Source of the DNA: Galaxea fascicularis
Lineage: Eukaryota > Cnidaria > Anthozoa > Scleractinia > Euphylliidae
Direction: 5' to 3'
DNA length: 64,000 bases
Assembly (NCBI GenBank): GCA_948470475.1
Contig: OX419346.1
Span: 8,264,884-8,328,883 of the forward strand
In this document: piece after piece, positions 24,015 to 35,945 of the stretch
Layout: each line of letters starts with the position of its first letter
How positions within the stretch are numbered: the first letter of the stretch is position 1
Notes under the pieces: generated by a model
What the model was told of the DNA's origin: nothing
The model's database searches: none
The model's input: only the letters and a program-made list of their open reading frames with translations
Program-made: the position numbers and the translations under genes

Positions 24015-26211
24015 ATGAACTCCAGGTCTTTGCTCATCGCTAGCTGTTTGATTTGTGTTGCAGCAGGGATTAAGGCTGGAAAGGTAACGTTTCAACTTAG
24101 ATATTTCGTTTCTAAACCAAGGGGTTAAAAAGGATGCTTGATGATCGTTAACCTTTTAAGAACCCATGGCGAAGAAACAATTTTAAATCGCCGATGGTAT
24201 GAAGACGACCAGAAGACAACTCACTTACTACTGCTTCCTTGAACCTTTTTTCTTATAGTACGCTGCAAAGTCCAAGAAGATGCCTAAATCTTCAGCATCG
24301 ACGCGGCCGAGTTCCAGGGAGCCAACATTCATGCTGAGAGTAAGTTATGCCATCACATTCTTAAAAATCACTATCACAAGAAGGCACTACAACGTAGATC
24401 TCTGCATATCTGTTTGAAAAGTATTCCTTCCATGTAGTTTCCTTTTCGTGAATGTTAGTCCCTATTTTACCAGTCCTTATTTTTTTAGTTTTGATTTCTT
24501 TTGGTTGGGTGTGTGTCCCGAGAACTTCAGTGTATTCTGTTTGGGGTCCTCCCATTTGAACTCCGACTTTTGTTATATATTTCGTACGTATACCTTTTTC
24601 TGTTGGATGATTTCAACACTAAGACTGCTATTTGGAGACCCCTTCTAGGCTGCCCTATTAATAGTTTGAACAAATTGTATGCTCCTGTGACGGCCGCGCA
24701 TTAATACTGTTACCGCAGACTGAAAACTCCAGTTCAAATCACAACATTCCCGTAAACTAGCACAAAAATTTAAATGGAAGAAAAAGGTGCCAATGTGAAC
24801 TCTTTAAGACTTGGATGAAAGAACCAATGTTTTAAAGCAATCTACTTTGATAGCATGCTTTACAGGTATCTAAATATAGAAGGTGTAAAACTCAACACGA
24901 TTGCCCCAAAGACGAATGCTGTGCCCTCTGGAAAAGAAAAGACGTCAAAGTGTGCAAAAAGCTGCGTCTATCTGCACAAAGATGTTCTCCTTTTGAAATA
25001 GTAAGGAAACTATATATGGCTACAGTAGATACATACCATTTCGAATTTTCAAAGGGAAAGCATGAAACCAAGACTAAAACTACGGCTCATCAATTTTACT
25101 TTAAACTTTCTAGATGCTAAGCGTCAGAAGTTACCTTGTACGAAATTGATCCCCAGATCTGCGCGCCTTTAGTCGACGCCCCTGACCACCCAGCCAGCCC
25201 TGCTTCCAAAAGAGTGCGAACTATTTTTTTAAGCTTAACAGCTCCTGAGCCTTCCCCCCCCCCTTCCCCCACCCTCAAAGGTTATTACTGTGTAGTTTAG
25301 TTAAGTTGTTCGAACAAACTCTCCTTCCATTTTAGACCGCTTGAGCTTGTTTTGAAAGCAAATTCTAGATACCGGGTGTTGATTGACACTTGAGTGTGAA
25401 CAGTTAAAACAAATTAGCTGTTTGTTTTTACTTTTATAAGTTATTTTCATTTTCTTGAATACCTAAGACTTTATTAATTAAATCTGATATATTTTTTTTT
25501 CTGGTGGGGGAAGTTGAAGGCAGCGTTTCGAGTTCTTTCATACTTTTAGCTGCTGTGATTCGTTCTCCTTCTCCTGTATTTCTTGATGAATGTGACGATA
25601 ATAAAATTTCATCATGGACTGTTTCTATCTCACCCACGAGCTTTTGTAACAGCGATTTAAAAAATAAAACAACAACAGACCACACTTCCCAATGGGTTAC
25701 AGGAGTAATAAACGTAGGTGAGAGTTTGAGAGAACGCTCGAAAAGCTGGTTAACCATAACTCATCTTTTTGTTTTTTCGTGTACATTCCCGAAAAATCCC
25801 GCGTGGCAGTTTATTACGCCCGTAAATCAAAATAAATTGCAGTCTGTTACTGAGGTCACAAGTGTTTTACTTAACTGCTGATGTTATAGATTCAGTGTAT
25901 TATTATCTGAAAGCAAAAGAAATAAATGAAAACAGAAAAGAAGTGGAAAACGATCGCTTCTTTGCCAGGATTGTGTTGACTCCTTGCAACCTAAGATGTC
26001 TTTAGGCTAAAAATGTAATTTCAACAAGGAATCGAGTTAACAAGGTCTTTTCAATTCCTTTACATTTCAGCCCGGTTTGTCCAGTGTGTGTCCATGCACC
26101 CCAGGCCTCACGTGTGCTTTGACTGCATTGGTTCATCAAGGGACAAGACCAATTTATCGATGCACTGAGATACCTGCGAACCAACTGGAAAGGGAATTTG
26201 AGGAACTCTAA
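24015..26211 (+). CDS. secreted ten-cysteine peptide, prokineticin/Dickkopf (colipase-fold) type
   Basis: Four exons at 24015-24083, 24259-24339, 24866-25000 and 26071-26211 (69, 81, 135 and 141 bp) join in phase 0 at GT-AG introns. They encode 141 residues ending in TAA. Residues 1 to about 20 form a signal peptide (SLLIASCLICVAAG). Exon 2 is a basic, Ser-rich linker. Exons 3-4 hold ten cysteines at 57, 63, 68, 69, 80, 90, 102, 104, 110 and 126, with spacing C-x5-C-x4-CC-x10-C-x9-C-x11-C-x-C-x5-C-x15-C and the landmarks DECCA and CPCTPGLTC. This is the disulfide pattern of prokineticins (AVIT), the Dickkopf second cysteine domain and colipase. By inference it is an extracellular ligand or Wnt modulator. 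Prokineticins start with an AVIT motif after the signal peptide, and that motif is absent here, so a Cys-2-only Dickkopf relative is equally possible. Exon joins are inferred without transcript data. Confidence 0.85.
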
Positions 26212-26320
26212 CGCTCCAGACACCTTTAAGCGAAACTGTTCATATTTGTTTCATTTCGTTGCCCTTCAATTCGCTGGTTAGCAAATAAGAGAGGTGGATG
26301 AAAGAAGTCGCACAAATCAG

Positions 26321-26510
26321 TGACGGATCCAGACTAAGAAATAAGAAGGGGCGGGGGGGGGGGGGGGGGGGAAGAAGGCCGCTCTAAAAAATGTTTTTCC
26401 CTTTGGCAGCATTATGGAGCCGCGGCCCCGCGGATTTCGGCTTTGGTCCAAAAATTAGGGAAAGGGGGGCAGGCGGGCCCCCAGGGCACCTCCTCTGGAT
26501 CCGCTACTGC
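26321..26510. repeat. MITE-like repeat with GGATCC ends and poly-G
   Basis: AGTGACGGATCCAG at 26321 and CTGGATCCGCTACT at 26496 are inverted ends. The interior holds a homopolymer of about 20 G at 26353-26371. A similar GCGGATCCAG end occurs at 38705. No target duplication is evident. hAT origin is possible but unproven. Confidence 0.5.
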
Positions 26511-27725
26511 CAATTTCCTGATTTTTATGAGAGCTTTACTATGCTGACGTCCACAAAGCCGAAGCCGAATTATTTGGTATTTCTAGTGCTAAAATAAAAC
26601 ATTTCTGCTGCGAAAAAATAAGATGAGGATTTTACTATCAGTAGTTGTCACTATTTATAACCAAACGTTGTAAGAAATAGTTAACTAAACTGTGCTGTAA
26701 GGCTAAGATTTTGTTTTTATATATATATATATAAACTATTAACAATCATGGATTAGAAGTGCGCTCGACAGGATTCGTGTTTTTCTGATCACACATTTGA
26801 AAGTAGTTGTGTATTTTAAGGGTGACCGTTTATATATATCCTTTTATAGTCACTGTTCAGCAATTAAAGGATCACACTGTTATCTTGTTGCTAATAATTT
26901 TATTAAAACAATTATTGATACGTCTTTTATAATGCAATGCCAGCCGATTTTGTAGGATACCAGCATACATGTACTTTCTTGGTGTATAGCCAAACACTGA
27001 GTGTCAGACTTTTAAACACCAGCACAAAAATAAAATTAATGCTCTATAAAGCATAAATTTTGTGGGATATCACTATTGTTTCTTGGTGGGTAAGCAAGAA
27101 GTATCAGACCTTTTATGCTAACACATACATGTACAACAATGTGTGTTCTAAAATACAACATCAGTTCTGTGGCTTGAAATGCTCTGCATGCAGAGAGAAC
27201 TTGAATCTCCTGTGAAAGGCAACTGCCTCGAGACATCATGCACAACGTGGCTTCATTGCCGGGACGAATTGATCGCAGCGTCTGTTTCCTAGACAACACA
27301 CCAATACACAGCTTTCTGTGATGTTCTGATAAGTAGCTGTAGTTCAGTATATTTGCTAGTGACAATTCGAATAAATCAACACAACTTCACTGAGATTTAA
27401 AACATTTAGCAGGATTTATCATAACATCAGTAATTTCTTGTGCAATTTTGTTTGACTTTCCAACATGAATGATTATCATTCCTGTTGATTGACTGCTGTG
27501 AGTTCGTTTATTTATTGTGCCCCGGAGACCGAAAAAGTATTGACCTATCCTTATATCGTTTCCTTTTGTTTGTAGCAAGCTCCGATTGCTTTTTCTCAAT
27601 GCAAATATTAAAATAAACGTTCTTTTTTACACCAATGTATGATATGTAATAACACAAGTGGATTAAAAGCCATTTTGTGTGGGCTACTAGCAAGAGTTGC
27701 TCACACCATGATCATCGAGTCTGTT
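26511..27725. other. no gene recognised
   Basis: AT-rich sequence with a short (TA)n at about 26721-26733. Open frames such as 27036-27365 (-) show no recognisable domain. It probably includes the 3'UTR of the peptide gene, but no polyadenylation signal was assigned. Confidence 0.45.
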
Positions 27726-27731
27726 GTCATA

Positions 27732-27759
27732 CCGTCCGTCCGTCCGTCCGTCCGTCCGT
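27732..27759. repeat. (CCGT)n microsatellite
   Basis: About seven perfect tetranucleotide units. Confidence 0.95.
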
Positions 27760-27999
27760 AATTTTCCCCAGAAAGCAAGGAAACCAATCATCATCTGTAT
27801 CATCTTTCACGCTTAATCGAGGCTCTTGCTACATTACGTGATGCACTAACGACTCTTTACCATCGGTTGCATGTTATTTGCTGGTGGTGTCTTCTGTTTC
27901 TTTTGTGTTTGGTAAAAAAAATTGTCTGTTTTCGCCATGTTTTCGAGCAGAATTGCGTTGTGGAGTTATGACAGTATTCAGAGGATGTATGTCGGGCGC

Positions 28000-28031
<32 letters not shown>

Positions 28032-28611
28032 TAAAAATTTATAACGCGCCTTTTCCTAGCAGAGAGCTGTGTATTTTGCAGTAAGTTTATTTCCTGTGAA
28101 GGGAATGGAAGCAAGAAAATGGCAAACCAGACTTCAGTATGACACTTGGCATACCGACTGACATTCCGCATACGGACAGATATGAAACTTTAGCCATATT
28201 ACGATCACGAAAACGGTCAAATGGAAAAAGAAAATTTCACCAAGATACCACAGATGACTTACGAAAGATATACAGATGAGAAGGAAGCTGATTTGGGTGC
28301 TGTGCCGCAGATGGCACAGAGGACAAAATTGTCTAACGACGCAATCATGCGTAAAATGTAATGCACGTGTCATGCTTCTGGGGGCTTCCAACCAAATTAA
28401 AGTGTATATGAACATTTTGAACATAATTGTTAACTTTATTTGTACTGCCGCGTAATTTCTCTAGGTAAACTCAATTATCTTTTCCCTCATACTTTATCAT
28501 GCGAGTTTATCGTTTAGCATGCATGCATGTGCAGCAGTTTGATTGTTTCGTCAAATGAAACAGTACCTTCGTCGAAAGCAGTAAAACTCAAAGATTTGCC
28601 GATCAAATTGG
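27760..28611. other. no gene; (ATA)n microsatellite at 28001-28031
   Basis: Non-coding. The ATA run is followed by ATTTATAACGCGCC, which looks like the tail of a small retroelement, but nothing more can be assigned. Confidence 0.45.
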
Positions 28612-28895
28612 GCATTAATGAATACGCTATAACGAATAGGCAAAATAGTCAATGAAATTGATAACATTCAAATTATATGAAGCTGTTTATTAAGAGCTGG
28701 TATTCTGGTTAACTGTCATGTTTTCCCCCGGGTGTTTTCCCTACATTTCAGCACGTTTCCTCCAAAATCGTGCTTCGATTGCTTTCAATCGAAAAATAGC
28801 TCTATCAGGTTGGAGTAATTATTACAATAAATGTTTGTGAATTTTTGTCATGATTTTTGGATTGCTTTGAAGAAATAAAAGTTGGGGGGAGGGTG
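28612..28895 (-). mobile_element. Penelope-like element, inverted end segment
   Basis: This is an inverted copy of 30590-30845. Shared blocks are CTATAACGAATAGGCAAAA, ATGAAGCTGTTTATTAAGAGC, GATTGCTTTCAATCGAAAAA and AGGTTGGAGTAATT. It ends directly beside a direct-orientation coding fragment at about 28905. That head-to-head arrangement fits the complex ends of Penelope-like elements. Confidence 0.7.
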
Positions 28896-28904
28896 TGGGG
28901 GGTG

Positions 28905-29215
28905 GGGAGGGAGACAAGCGACAAGTTCAAGAGGTGGATCAGGGAAAGCATATATATGTAATAACAATGAGGATTTCTATAGCGCTTTATCCCAAGGCTC
29001 AAAGCACTTTATGGGGGACTTCGCCAGACTGCTTGTTTAGGCGCAAATTGCAGCCACGCAGTTTAAAATCTTATTAGTGACTTTGCGCGTTTATCGCAAT
29101 AATTAACCAGAAGCCTATTTAAGGCTTCTGACACCTTTGACGATTTTCAAGTTTTGCTAAAGATGGCTGACAGTCATCGAACTGTCAGCATCATTAAGAC
29201 TTTTCTTGGTTTTTT
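28905..29215 (+). mobile_element. Penelope-like element, 3' end fragment
   Basis: It begins with a codon string for SDKFKRWIRESI, the segment just after the GIY-YIG domain in such elements, and continues into a 3' sequence shared with 31262-31400. Shared blocks are GTGACTTTGCGCGTTTA, AGAAGCCTATTTAAGG, GATTTTCAAGTTTTG and CATCATTAAGACTTTTCTT. A short foreign repeat at about 28958-29040 (TTTCTATAGCGCTTTATCCC) interrupts it. Confidence 0.68.
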
Positions 29216-30579
29216 TTTTGGCCCTGTAATGCCTATGATTGGAAACTAGCTGCGCTGTTTGCTTCCACTCACTGGTTGTGTCTTGGCCTCAATGAAGTAG
29301 AGTCGAAAACTTTTACCGCACAGTATATATGGTATGGCGACTCTCGCGACCTATTATTTAACTCTAGCCGGGAAGACACTGAAGCAACTCAAATGACAAG
29401 CTCAAATACCATCCATTCATTTCGCTTTTTTTCGGGCTTTAACAATTCGTTTAACATGGAAATTTAGAAGCCAAGTCGATAGTATCAGGATTTCATGTTA
29501 TTGGTACTTCAACACCGGGTTGGTACACATCTCAGTGTTGAGAAAATCAAATTCAGTCTTTTTCTATTTTTTTCCAATAATGTTAATTACAATTAAAAGT
29601 TTCAAACACTCTTTAAAACAATGCATAGTCTAAAAATGAATTGGTTACGTCGTGAAAGACATTTTCGATTTTAAATTCTTTTTCTTTAGTTGTTACTTCC
29701 GTAGTTAACAAAATATTTAAATTGTTTTTATGTTCACATATGATTTTTAGCGTTTTGTAAGAAAGGCCCAGTCCTGTAACCAGCCATGCCACTTCCTTTA
29801 ACCTTGGCCATGGCCTTCTCCAGAAATAACAAGTCTAACAGCCTCTCGATTAACTTGATTACTCTATCATTTGGAACGGTTTTCAATCGAATTGTGGTTT
29901 TTCCTTACTTCGATCTGTGATTGGTTGACAAAACTTGCGCCACTTTCTCAGCCAATGAGAAGCAAAACCAAAACCAATCGCGAGTTACACGCGCGCATTT
30001 TCCGGTTGCAAGTAATGACTTTAAATTCTGATTGGTTCACTGAACTGTCTTCGTTTCTTGTGATTGGGCAGATAATTGCTTCACGTACTACTTTATTTTC
30101 GGATCGGGAAAGCTGTCCTGTTCAACCCAGATTAGTAGTGTATTTGCCTTCTTTATTTTACTTTATTTTCGGCTAAACATAAGGGAAAAGGCTAAGGCTT
30201 TGATCGTCAACGGGCACAAAAAGCCCACAAAGACTTAACAAGCAGACCAGTCATTTTCCTACGAGCGGGGCGAATCGATGTTAAGCCAAACGACACCCTA
30301 ACCAACAGGACAGATAGACTGAAAATCGCTTAGTTCAGGGGAACTCATTTTTTATTTTAAGCAGGCATTACGGCTGAATATTTTGGTAAATGCCAGGGTG
30401 AATTGAGAATGAAAGAAAGGGTAGAAATGGGGATACACATAATTCAGTTAGTCCACCAATGGGCTCAGGGCATCTTAGCTTGTTGTGCTGGTGGACTATT
30501 GCCCTTTGTCGACTAATTATTCACTTTAAATTTTAATTTTCAATCACCTTCAAATGCAATATTTGTCAGTTTTCCTTAA
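29216..30579. other. no gene recognised
   Basis: Non-coding. At 29870-30130 there are several CCAATCA/TGATTGG blocks in both orientations and a GC-richer centre, which suggests a decayed MITE, but I could not find its ends. The part after about 30360 is related to 1231-1320. Confidence 0.45.
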
Positions 30580-31400
30580 GTTTCTTTCAACGTACTCCCC
30601 TCAACTTTTATTTCTTCAAAGCAATCCAAAAATCATAACAAAAATTCACAAACATTTATTGTAACAATTACTCCAACCTGATAAAGCCATTTTTCGATTG
30701 AAAGCAATCGAGGCAAGATTTTGGAGGAAAAGTGCTGAAATGTAGGGAAAACAAGACATTTAACCAGAAAACCGGCTCTTAATAAACAGCTTCATATAAT
30801 TGAATATTATCAATTTCATTGAGTGTTTTGCCTATTCGTTATAGCCCAAAGGATAAAGTTGATAAAGCAAAAAAAGGCTGGAGTGGTGTACAAAACTCCA
30901 TGCAACCAATGTGAAAAGGTTTACATCAGTGAAACAGGAAGACAGCTGGGTACCAGGATTACAGAACACAGAAAGGAAGCAGAAAAGATCTCTGACAGAA
31001 ATTTCACAAGATCCACTCGTAGAGCTTCTACTAAGGAACACCATAATCAGTCATAACAGACCACGTTTGTCAGTACGATCATATAGTGAATTGAGATGAA
31101 ATTGATACAGTTGGGCAGGAAAGCGACAAGTTCAAGAGATGGATCAAGGAAAGCATATGTGTTAGATCGAATACTCCTAATATCGCGAGGGTGCCTATCA
31201 GCTTTCTCCCATATGGACACAAGTGATCTCCATACCCCAACCAGGGGGGAGGGGGATGGCGTCTATAGAGTGACTTTGCGCGTTTACCGCAATAATTAAC
31301 ACCTTCAGAAGCCTATTTAAGGCTAGACGATTTTCAAGTTTTGATGAGATGGCTGACAGCTATCGAAACTGTCAGCATCATTAAGACTTTTCTTAGCTAT
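30580..31400 (+). mobile_element. Penelope-like element with GIY-YIG endonuclease remnant
   Basis: An open frame at 30823-31056 reads KKAGVVYKTPCNQCEKVYI, then SETGRQLGTRITEH. This is the GIY-YIG nuclease core of Penelope-like retroelements (VVY...VYI spacing, GR, R..EH). The C-terminal block SDKFKRWIKESI follows in another frame at about 31120-31160. The 3' end at 31262-31400 matches 29068-29215. The RT is missing, so this is a 5'-truncated, frameshifted fragment. Confidence 0.82.
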
Positions 31401-32065
31401 GTTTTGAGAACATTTAAATAGATAGGAAAATGCTAAAAGTTTAGTAATGACTTTAAACTTGTTCTTGAAGTGAAACACCCAAAATTTATTGCAAAGTAAG
31501 CAACAACGGAATCGATATCCTACAATATCCTACAAGAAAACCTCTGGAACGCTTGAATGAAAGGTTGCCGCTCCAGTTTGCTTGCTATGAATTCTCCAGG
31601 GAGTGAAAATAGCGATGTTGCGAACCATATCCCAGTTCGTCGGTATTCTTTTAAATGAGAGGACACAAAACAACAGTAAAAACCAGATTGCCTACGTTTC
31701 AACAGAGGGTTTCCTTTTGCAAAACGAAGCAAAAATAGTAAGGGATTCTCTGCCGTTTTTCTCGTCGCGTTTTCTCGATCGACAATAATTTATTAGTTTC
31801 GGACAATTATTTGTAAAATGCGCGAGCAAAATGTATGTGTGTATGGGGGGACGGGGAAGGACCTAAGGGTAGCCATTTCACTTAGTAAAAAAAAAATTGC
31901 GACATTTTCCCAAAAGGAAGACTTCATGCACAACGTCTCCTTTCCACGATCCACGTTCCAATATCCTGTGTCATTGTCCGATTCCTAAACTTACGAATTA
32001 GCTCCTCTCTCACTCCTCCCTGAAGTCCTTGGTATGCCCTCGCCCTCCGCATGCGTGTGGACAAA
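31401..32065. other. no gene; upstream region of LSM3
   Basis: No repeat or coding sequence was recognised. The last 100 bases presumably hold the LSM3 promoter and 5'UTR. An in-frame upstream ATG at 32051 would add five residues. Confidence 0.45.
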
Positions 32066-34803
32066 ATGGCGGAAGAAGAAGTTGCAGCGAACACAGTGGA
32101 AGAACCACTTGATCTTATACGTCTTAGCCTTGATGAAAGGATATATGTGAAGCTAAGAAATGATAGAGAACTCAGGGGAAAACTTCATGTAAGTGGTTTA
32201 AAAATAATTCTATTAATAACGAAAACGTCCGTTCAGCGCCTGTGAAATGAGAATTGAAAGCTTTAAGTTTCATCTTAACTCAGGCTTTTTATTTCTAGTA
32301 AAGAGTTAATTTTTCGGTTTTTACAAAAATGCATCGCCATTTCGAAGCAATTATTTACAGCACCTACGTCGGTGAAGAGACGGGACAGAACGGGAATAGA
32401 AAACCAGTCGATTCGTACCCACGGTCGTTTTGTGCCTACTTTGTCTAGATTTCACCCAAATAATTAAAAGAGTGTTCATCAGGTTGCCACCAACTTTGGT
32501 TAGCTCAGACAACTACTCCGAAAAATATTGAAACCCCTGAACAATTTTCAAGTAGCTTTTGTTTATTTTGTGTTTGTCTGTTTACTCCAGCATAAAAATC
32601 CCTGAGTGTCACTTTTTGTTGACAGCCTCCCAATCATAGCTTTCAGTAGTTTGCTCATGGTCCCTTTTTTCTGGCCAATACTACCAACGTTTTAGCCAAT
32701 TATTTACGCCAATGTTCATATTAGTAAGTTAATTTTCTTTGCTTTGTCCTTAATAAAACTCTCTTTCTGTGCAAATGCTCTTACCCTTGCAGTCTATTTG
32801 TCATTTTGTTTTGAGACAGCCAACTTTGCATACCTGTCAATCATCTTTAATTTTACCTTTTTTGCTCTAATTTCAACTGTTTGCACTCATTGTCACATTC
32901 TGCCCAACATTAAATAGGAAAAGCTCTCCATCAATTAAATTGCGGGAATGTATGTATATTATTAGTACAGATGCTGGATGGTAGATGTTGATAAAACATC
33001 AAACTCTATCACTGGTGATCATTTTCTATATTCTCATGACCTGCATGCCCTAATCATACTATCATATTCTCTGGAGAAATTAGAAACTGAACACTACTGG
33101 GGATTGAAGGGTTGGTGTGATATTGTTTAGGTGACCTTGGTATGTTTATCCCTTGCCAGGCATATGATCAGCATCTCAACATGATCTTGAGTGAAGTGGA
33201 GGAAACCATCACAACTGTTGAAATAGATGAAGAGACGTATGAAGAACTTTTTAAGGTAGGAGTTTTGTCATGGGAGTTTTTTTTTCTGGCAAAAACTACA
33301 CAGAAATGCTATCTAATGACCTTTACTCATACTGGAACATTCCTTGAAAATGTAGGAGAAAGATATCAATTGATTTTTTTGCGGAAGTCATCCATAGCAC
33401 ATTTTTGGTCATGGCTTTTAGATGACGTGCAATAATTTGAAAAATTTAGGCAAACTTTTTTAAAATGAAGACAGTATTTAGTCTCAGTGCAGTAACATGT
33501 AGTCTTGAGCAAATAAACTACTTCATTATTTTTGGGTTTTTCTGGACTTAAAGACATCTTTTAGCATTTTACAGGAGACCAAAATAGCAGATTAAACTTC
33601 CCTTGGGCATGCCCCAGTCTTCAGCACTTCATTGTTAGTCTAGTTTCCAGATGTTTAGAAAAGATTAAAAGATGGCAGAACATTTTTACTAGTTGAATCA
33701 CAAACAATCACAAGGGATCACAGGTGACCTTATTTTGTGTGCCTCCTGTCATTTTTCATTCTCTCAAACGTTATTCCCATCAGTTCAGCCAGAATTTAGC
33801 AGCTGAACCAATGAGAATATCAGGTGTGTTTTGACAGGTTTTACCATTGCTTTAGCTAGTTATCACCTTGAGAAAATTGTCATAACCTCCTTGCCAACTG
33901 CACGTCATATATGATTTATTTCATATACATCACCCACATTCATCTCTTTCATGGGAACATATGAACCTACAATTGACCTGCTCTCAATGTCAGTGGCTTA
34001 ATAGCTCAGTTGGTTAGAGCATCACACCGGTATTGTGAGGTCACAGGTTCAAACCCCGTTGAAGTCCTGAATTTTTTTAAGGCTTCTTTACGCAATTGTA
34101 TAAATTGCATTCACAACAGCAAGGATCAGTCTTCATTTGATTTCACATCTGGAGTTCATATATGAGTTACTTCACATATGTCATCCATGACTGCACTTTG
34201 TGATAACACCAACTAATAAAGTGTGGTAAAGGCATTGATCCGTCAAAGTGATAGTGCTGTAATATGTCGACTGCTGTGAACTACATGTGACTATATAACC
34301 AAATAATAATCATCTTCATTTGTACAGTGGATGGTATCAATACTTTGTATTTCAATAATTATTATTATTATTGGTCTAGATGAGTTTGAGATTAAAGTAT
34401 TGATGCTCGAACAGTCATATCTGAAGGAAAGTGAAACAATGTACAAAACATACAGAATCTATTTGTCAGTGCGTGAATACCCTGATAATGCTTGGACAAC
34501 AAAGCATTGTAAGAACTTCAGAGTACAGAGAGCGTCTTTGTTCTAACCATGTTTTGATGTCCTCCTTATCAGAGTGCATAGGTACTGCTAAATGGGGTCT
34601 ATTTAATTTGTTAAGTTATGCTTGGACCTCCCATGCCAGTGTCCCAACTTGCAGGGGGAAACAGGTTAGCTCAGTAATAATTAAGTAATAACTGTACAGT
34701 TTGTCATTTTCCCCAACAGACATCAAAAAGGAATATTCCAATGCTGTTTGTTAGAGGTGATGGGGTCATCTTAGTGTCTCCTCCATTGCGAGTTGGATTA
34801 TGA
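32066..34803 (+). CDS. LSM3: LSm3, U6 snRNA-associated Sm-like protein
   Basis: Three exons at 32066-32188, 33160-33255 and 34720-34803 join in phase 0 at GT-AG introns and encode 100 residues, close to the vertebrate protein. Exon 1 gives [20 protein letters not shown] and NDRELRGKL, the start of the Sm fold with motif Sm1. Exon 2 gives [10 protein letters not shown] and the acidic [17 protein letters not shown] loop typical of LSm3. Exon 3 gives Sm2 ([15 protein letters not shown]). LSm3 belongs to the LSm2-8 ring that binds the U6 3' end in the nucleus and the LSm1-7 ring that promotes cytoplasmic mRNA decapping. The ATG at 32066 was chosen because the protein then starts MAEEE. The one at 32051 is in frame and cannot be excluded. 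A SINE lies in intron 2. Confidence 0.97.
33900..34180 (+). mobile_element. tRNA-derived SINE, family A
   Basis: 33995-34067 folds as a tRNA-like cloverleaf: acceptor GGCTTAA with TGAAGTC, an intact D arm (GCTC/GAGC), anticodon stem TCACA/TGTGA, and box B GGTTCAAACCC. A T run follows at 34073. The anticodon position reads GGT (Thr-like), but base 33 is C where T is invariant, so it is not a functional tRNA gene. The body downstream holds a TCATATATGA motif that also precedes the head. It lies in LSM3 intron 2 and is transcribed with the gene. Confidence 0.82.
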
Positions 34804-35070
34804 ACACAAGGATGAGCAGACATTTGAGTTTATAAGCAGTTTTAGCTGGCAAAACAGTGTTACATCCTGAACCGGGTGTCTGTGAACTCAACATGAGACA
34901 AAGTTCAAGAAAGGTCTTCAGGAATATAAGTTTTGTTCTTTTATATTTATTTTTGGAACTGGCTGATAAAGTTTTCCACAAAGCAAAAGTCGAGGCTTAA
35001 GTATAAAATGAGAATGAGAAGTGTTAATGTGACTTAACTCTGGTTTTGTAGTTTTATGAGATAAACGGTA

Positions 35071-35427
35071 AGGCCCTGGCAAACGAAGACACATTGTTGC
35101 GAATACATTGTTGCTCCTGATTGTTTCCATGTTGCGCAAACTGTCAAAGATTTGTTGCGCACACAAAATGTTCCTGATCAAAATCAGAAATATTTTTTGT
35201 GTCCCGGACACAAAATTTGTTCCGCAACAAATGTTGCGCGCGCGGGCAAAAGGGGAACCTGCGTAGCTTGCGGTTTTGTTGGGGTAAAACGCGCGTAAAC
35301 AGGCCTCTCGCGGTTTCACCGCTTGTGTTTACGCGCGTTTTACCCCAACAAAACCGCCAAGCTACGCAGGCTAGCAAACGGGGAAACATTTGTGTCGACA
35401 ACAATGTGTCCTCGTTTGCCAGTGCCT
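35071..35427. mobile_element. Harbinger-like MITE with nested palindrome (family H1, copy 1)
   Basis: The ends, AGGCCCTGGCAAACGAAGAC and AGGCACTGGCAAACGAGGAC (reverse strand), match with few changes. The flanking triplets are GTA and TTA. A second, better preserved member is at 41075-41288 with TTA on both sides. Inside, 35260-35372 is a further near-perfect palindrome with arms GCGGTTTTGTTGGGGTAAAA and complement, so this copy may hold a second element. Confidence 0.8.
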
Positions 35428-35811
35428 TTACTTGTATAACACACTGTTGATACAAACTTTTTACTATCTGTCAAATTTCAAAATAAATTTCTCTTCTTCT
35501 TGAGCTACATGTACACGTCCCTTTTCAAATATCCCGACCATGCGTATTTGTGCAGAGATCTGGCTTCAATTGTTCACTGAAAAGTAATGCACTAATCCAG
35601 GATTAAATTCACTTTTGTGTTATTGTGTGACGGTGCCCCTTTGAACCGGATTAATATTTGTCAAGCTTCGAACTCTCACTCGGCCGTCTGGTTTTTAGCT
35701 GTAGAGATCTTTGATATGCATGTAATGATCCATGATTTAACACTGCTCAGGAGCCCAAACTTAAGTTTTAAGTAAAACCGATCACATAAAAGTCTGTTAG
35801 CAACTCCTTAT
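35428..35811. other. no gene recognised
   Basis: Anonymous AT-rich sequence between two repeats. Confidence 0.4.
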
Positions 35812-35945
35812 ATGCCATCAATTGCATTTCTTGTTGGTTCTCTTCTCTGCTCGGGGAGGTTTTTCTCCGGGTACTCCGGTTTTCCCCTCTCCTTAAAAAC
35901 CAACACTTCTAAATTCCAATTCGATCCGGAATACGAAATAAAGCA
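35812..35945 (+). mobile_element. SINE family B fragment
   Basis: It matches the body of the copy at 58072-58367: TTGGTTCTC, CTCTGCTC, GAGGTTTTTCTC, TTTTCCCCTCTCCT and AAAACCAACA. The tRNA-like head is missing. Confidence 0.75.

Noticed and set aside
26002..26223. 73-residue minus-strand open frame
   Set aside because: It lies antisense to exon 4 of the secreted-peptide gene and has no features of its own.
33995..34067. Functional tRNA gene
   Set aside because: C at position 33, stem mismatches, and a long SINE body attached. Called a SINE head instead.
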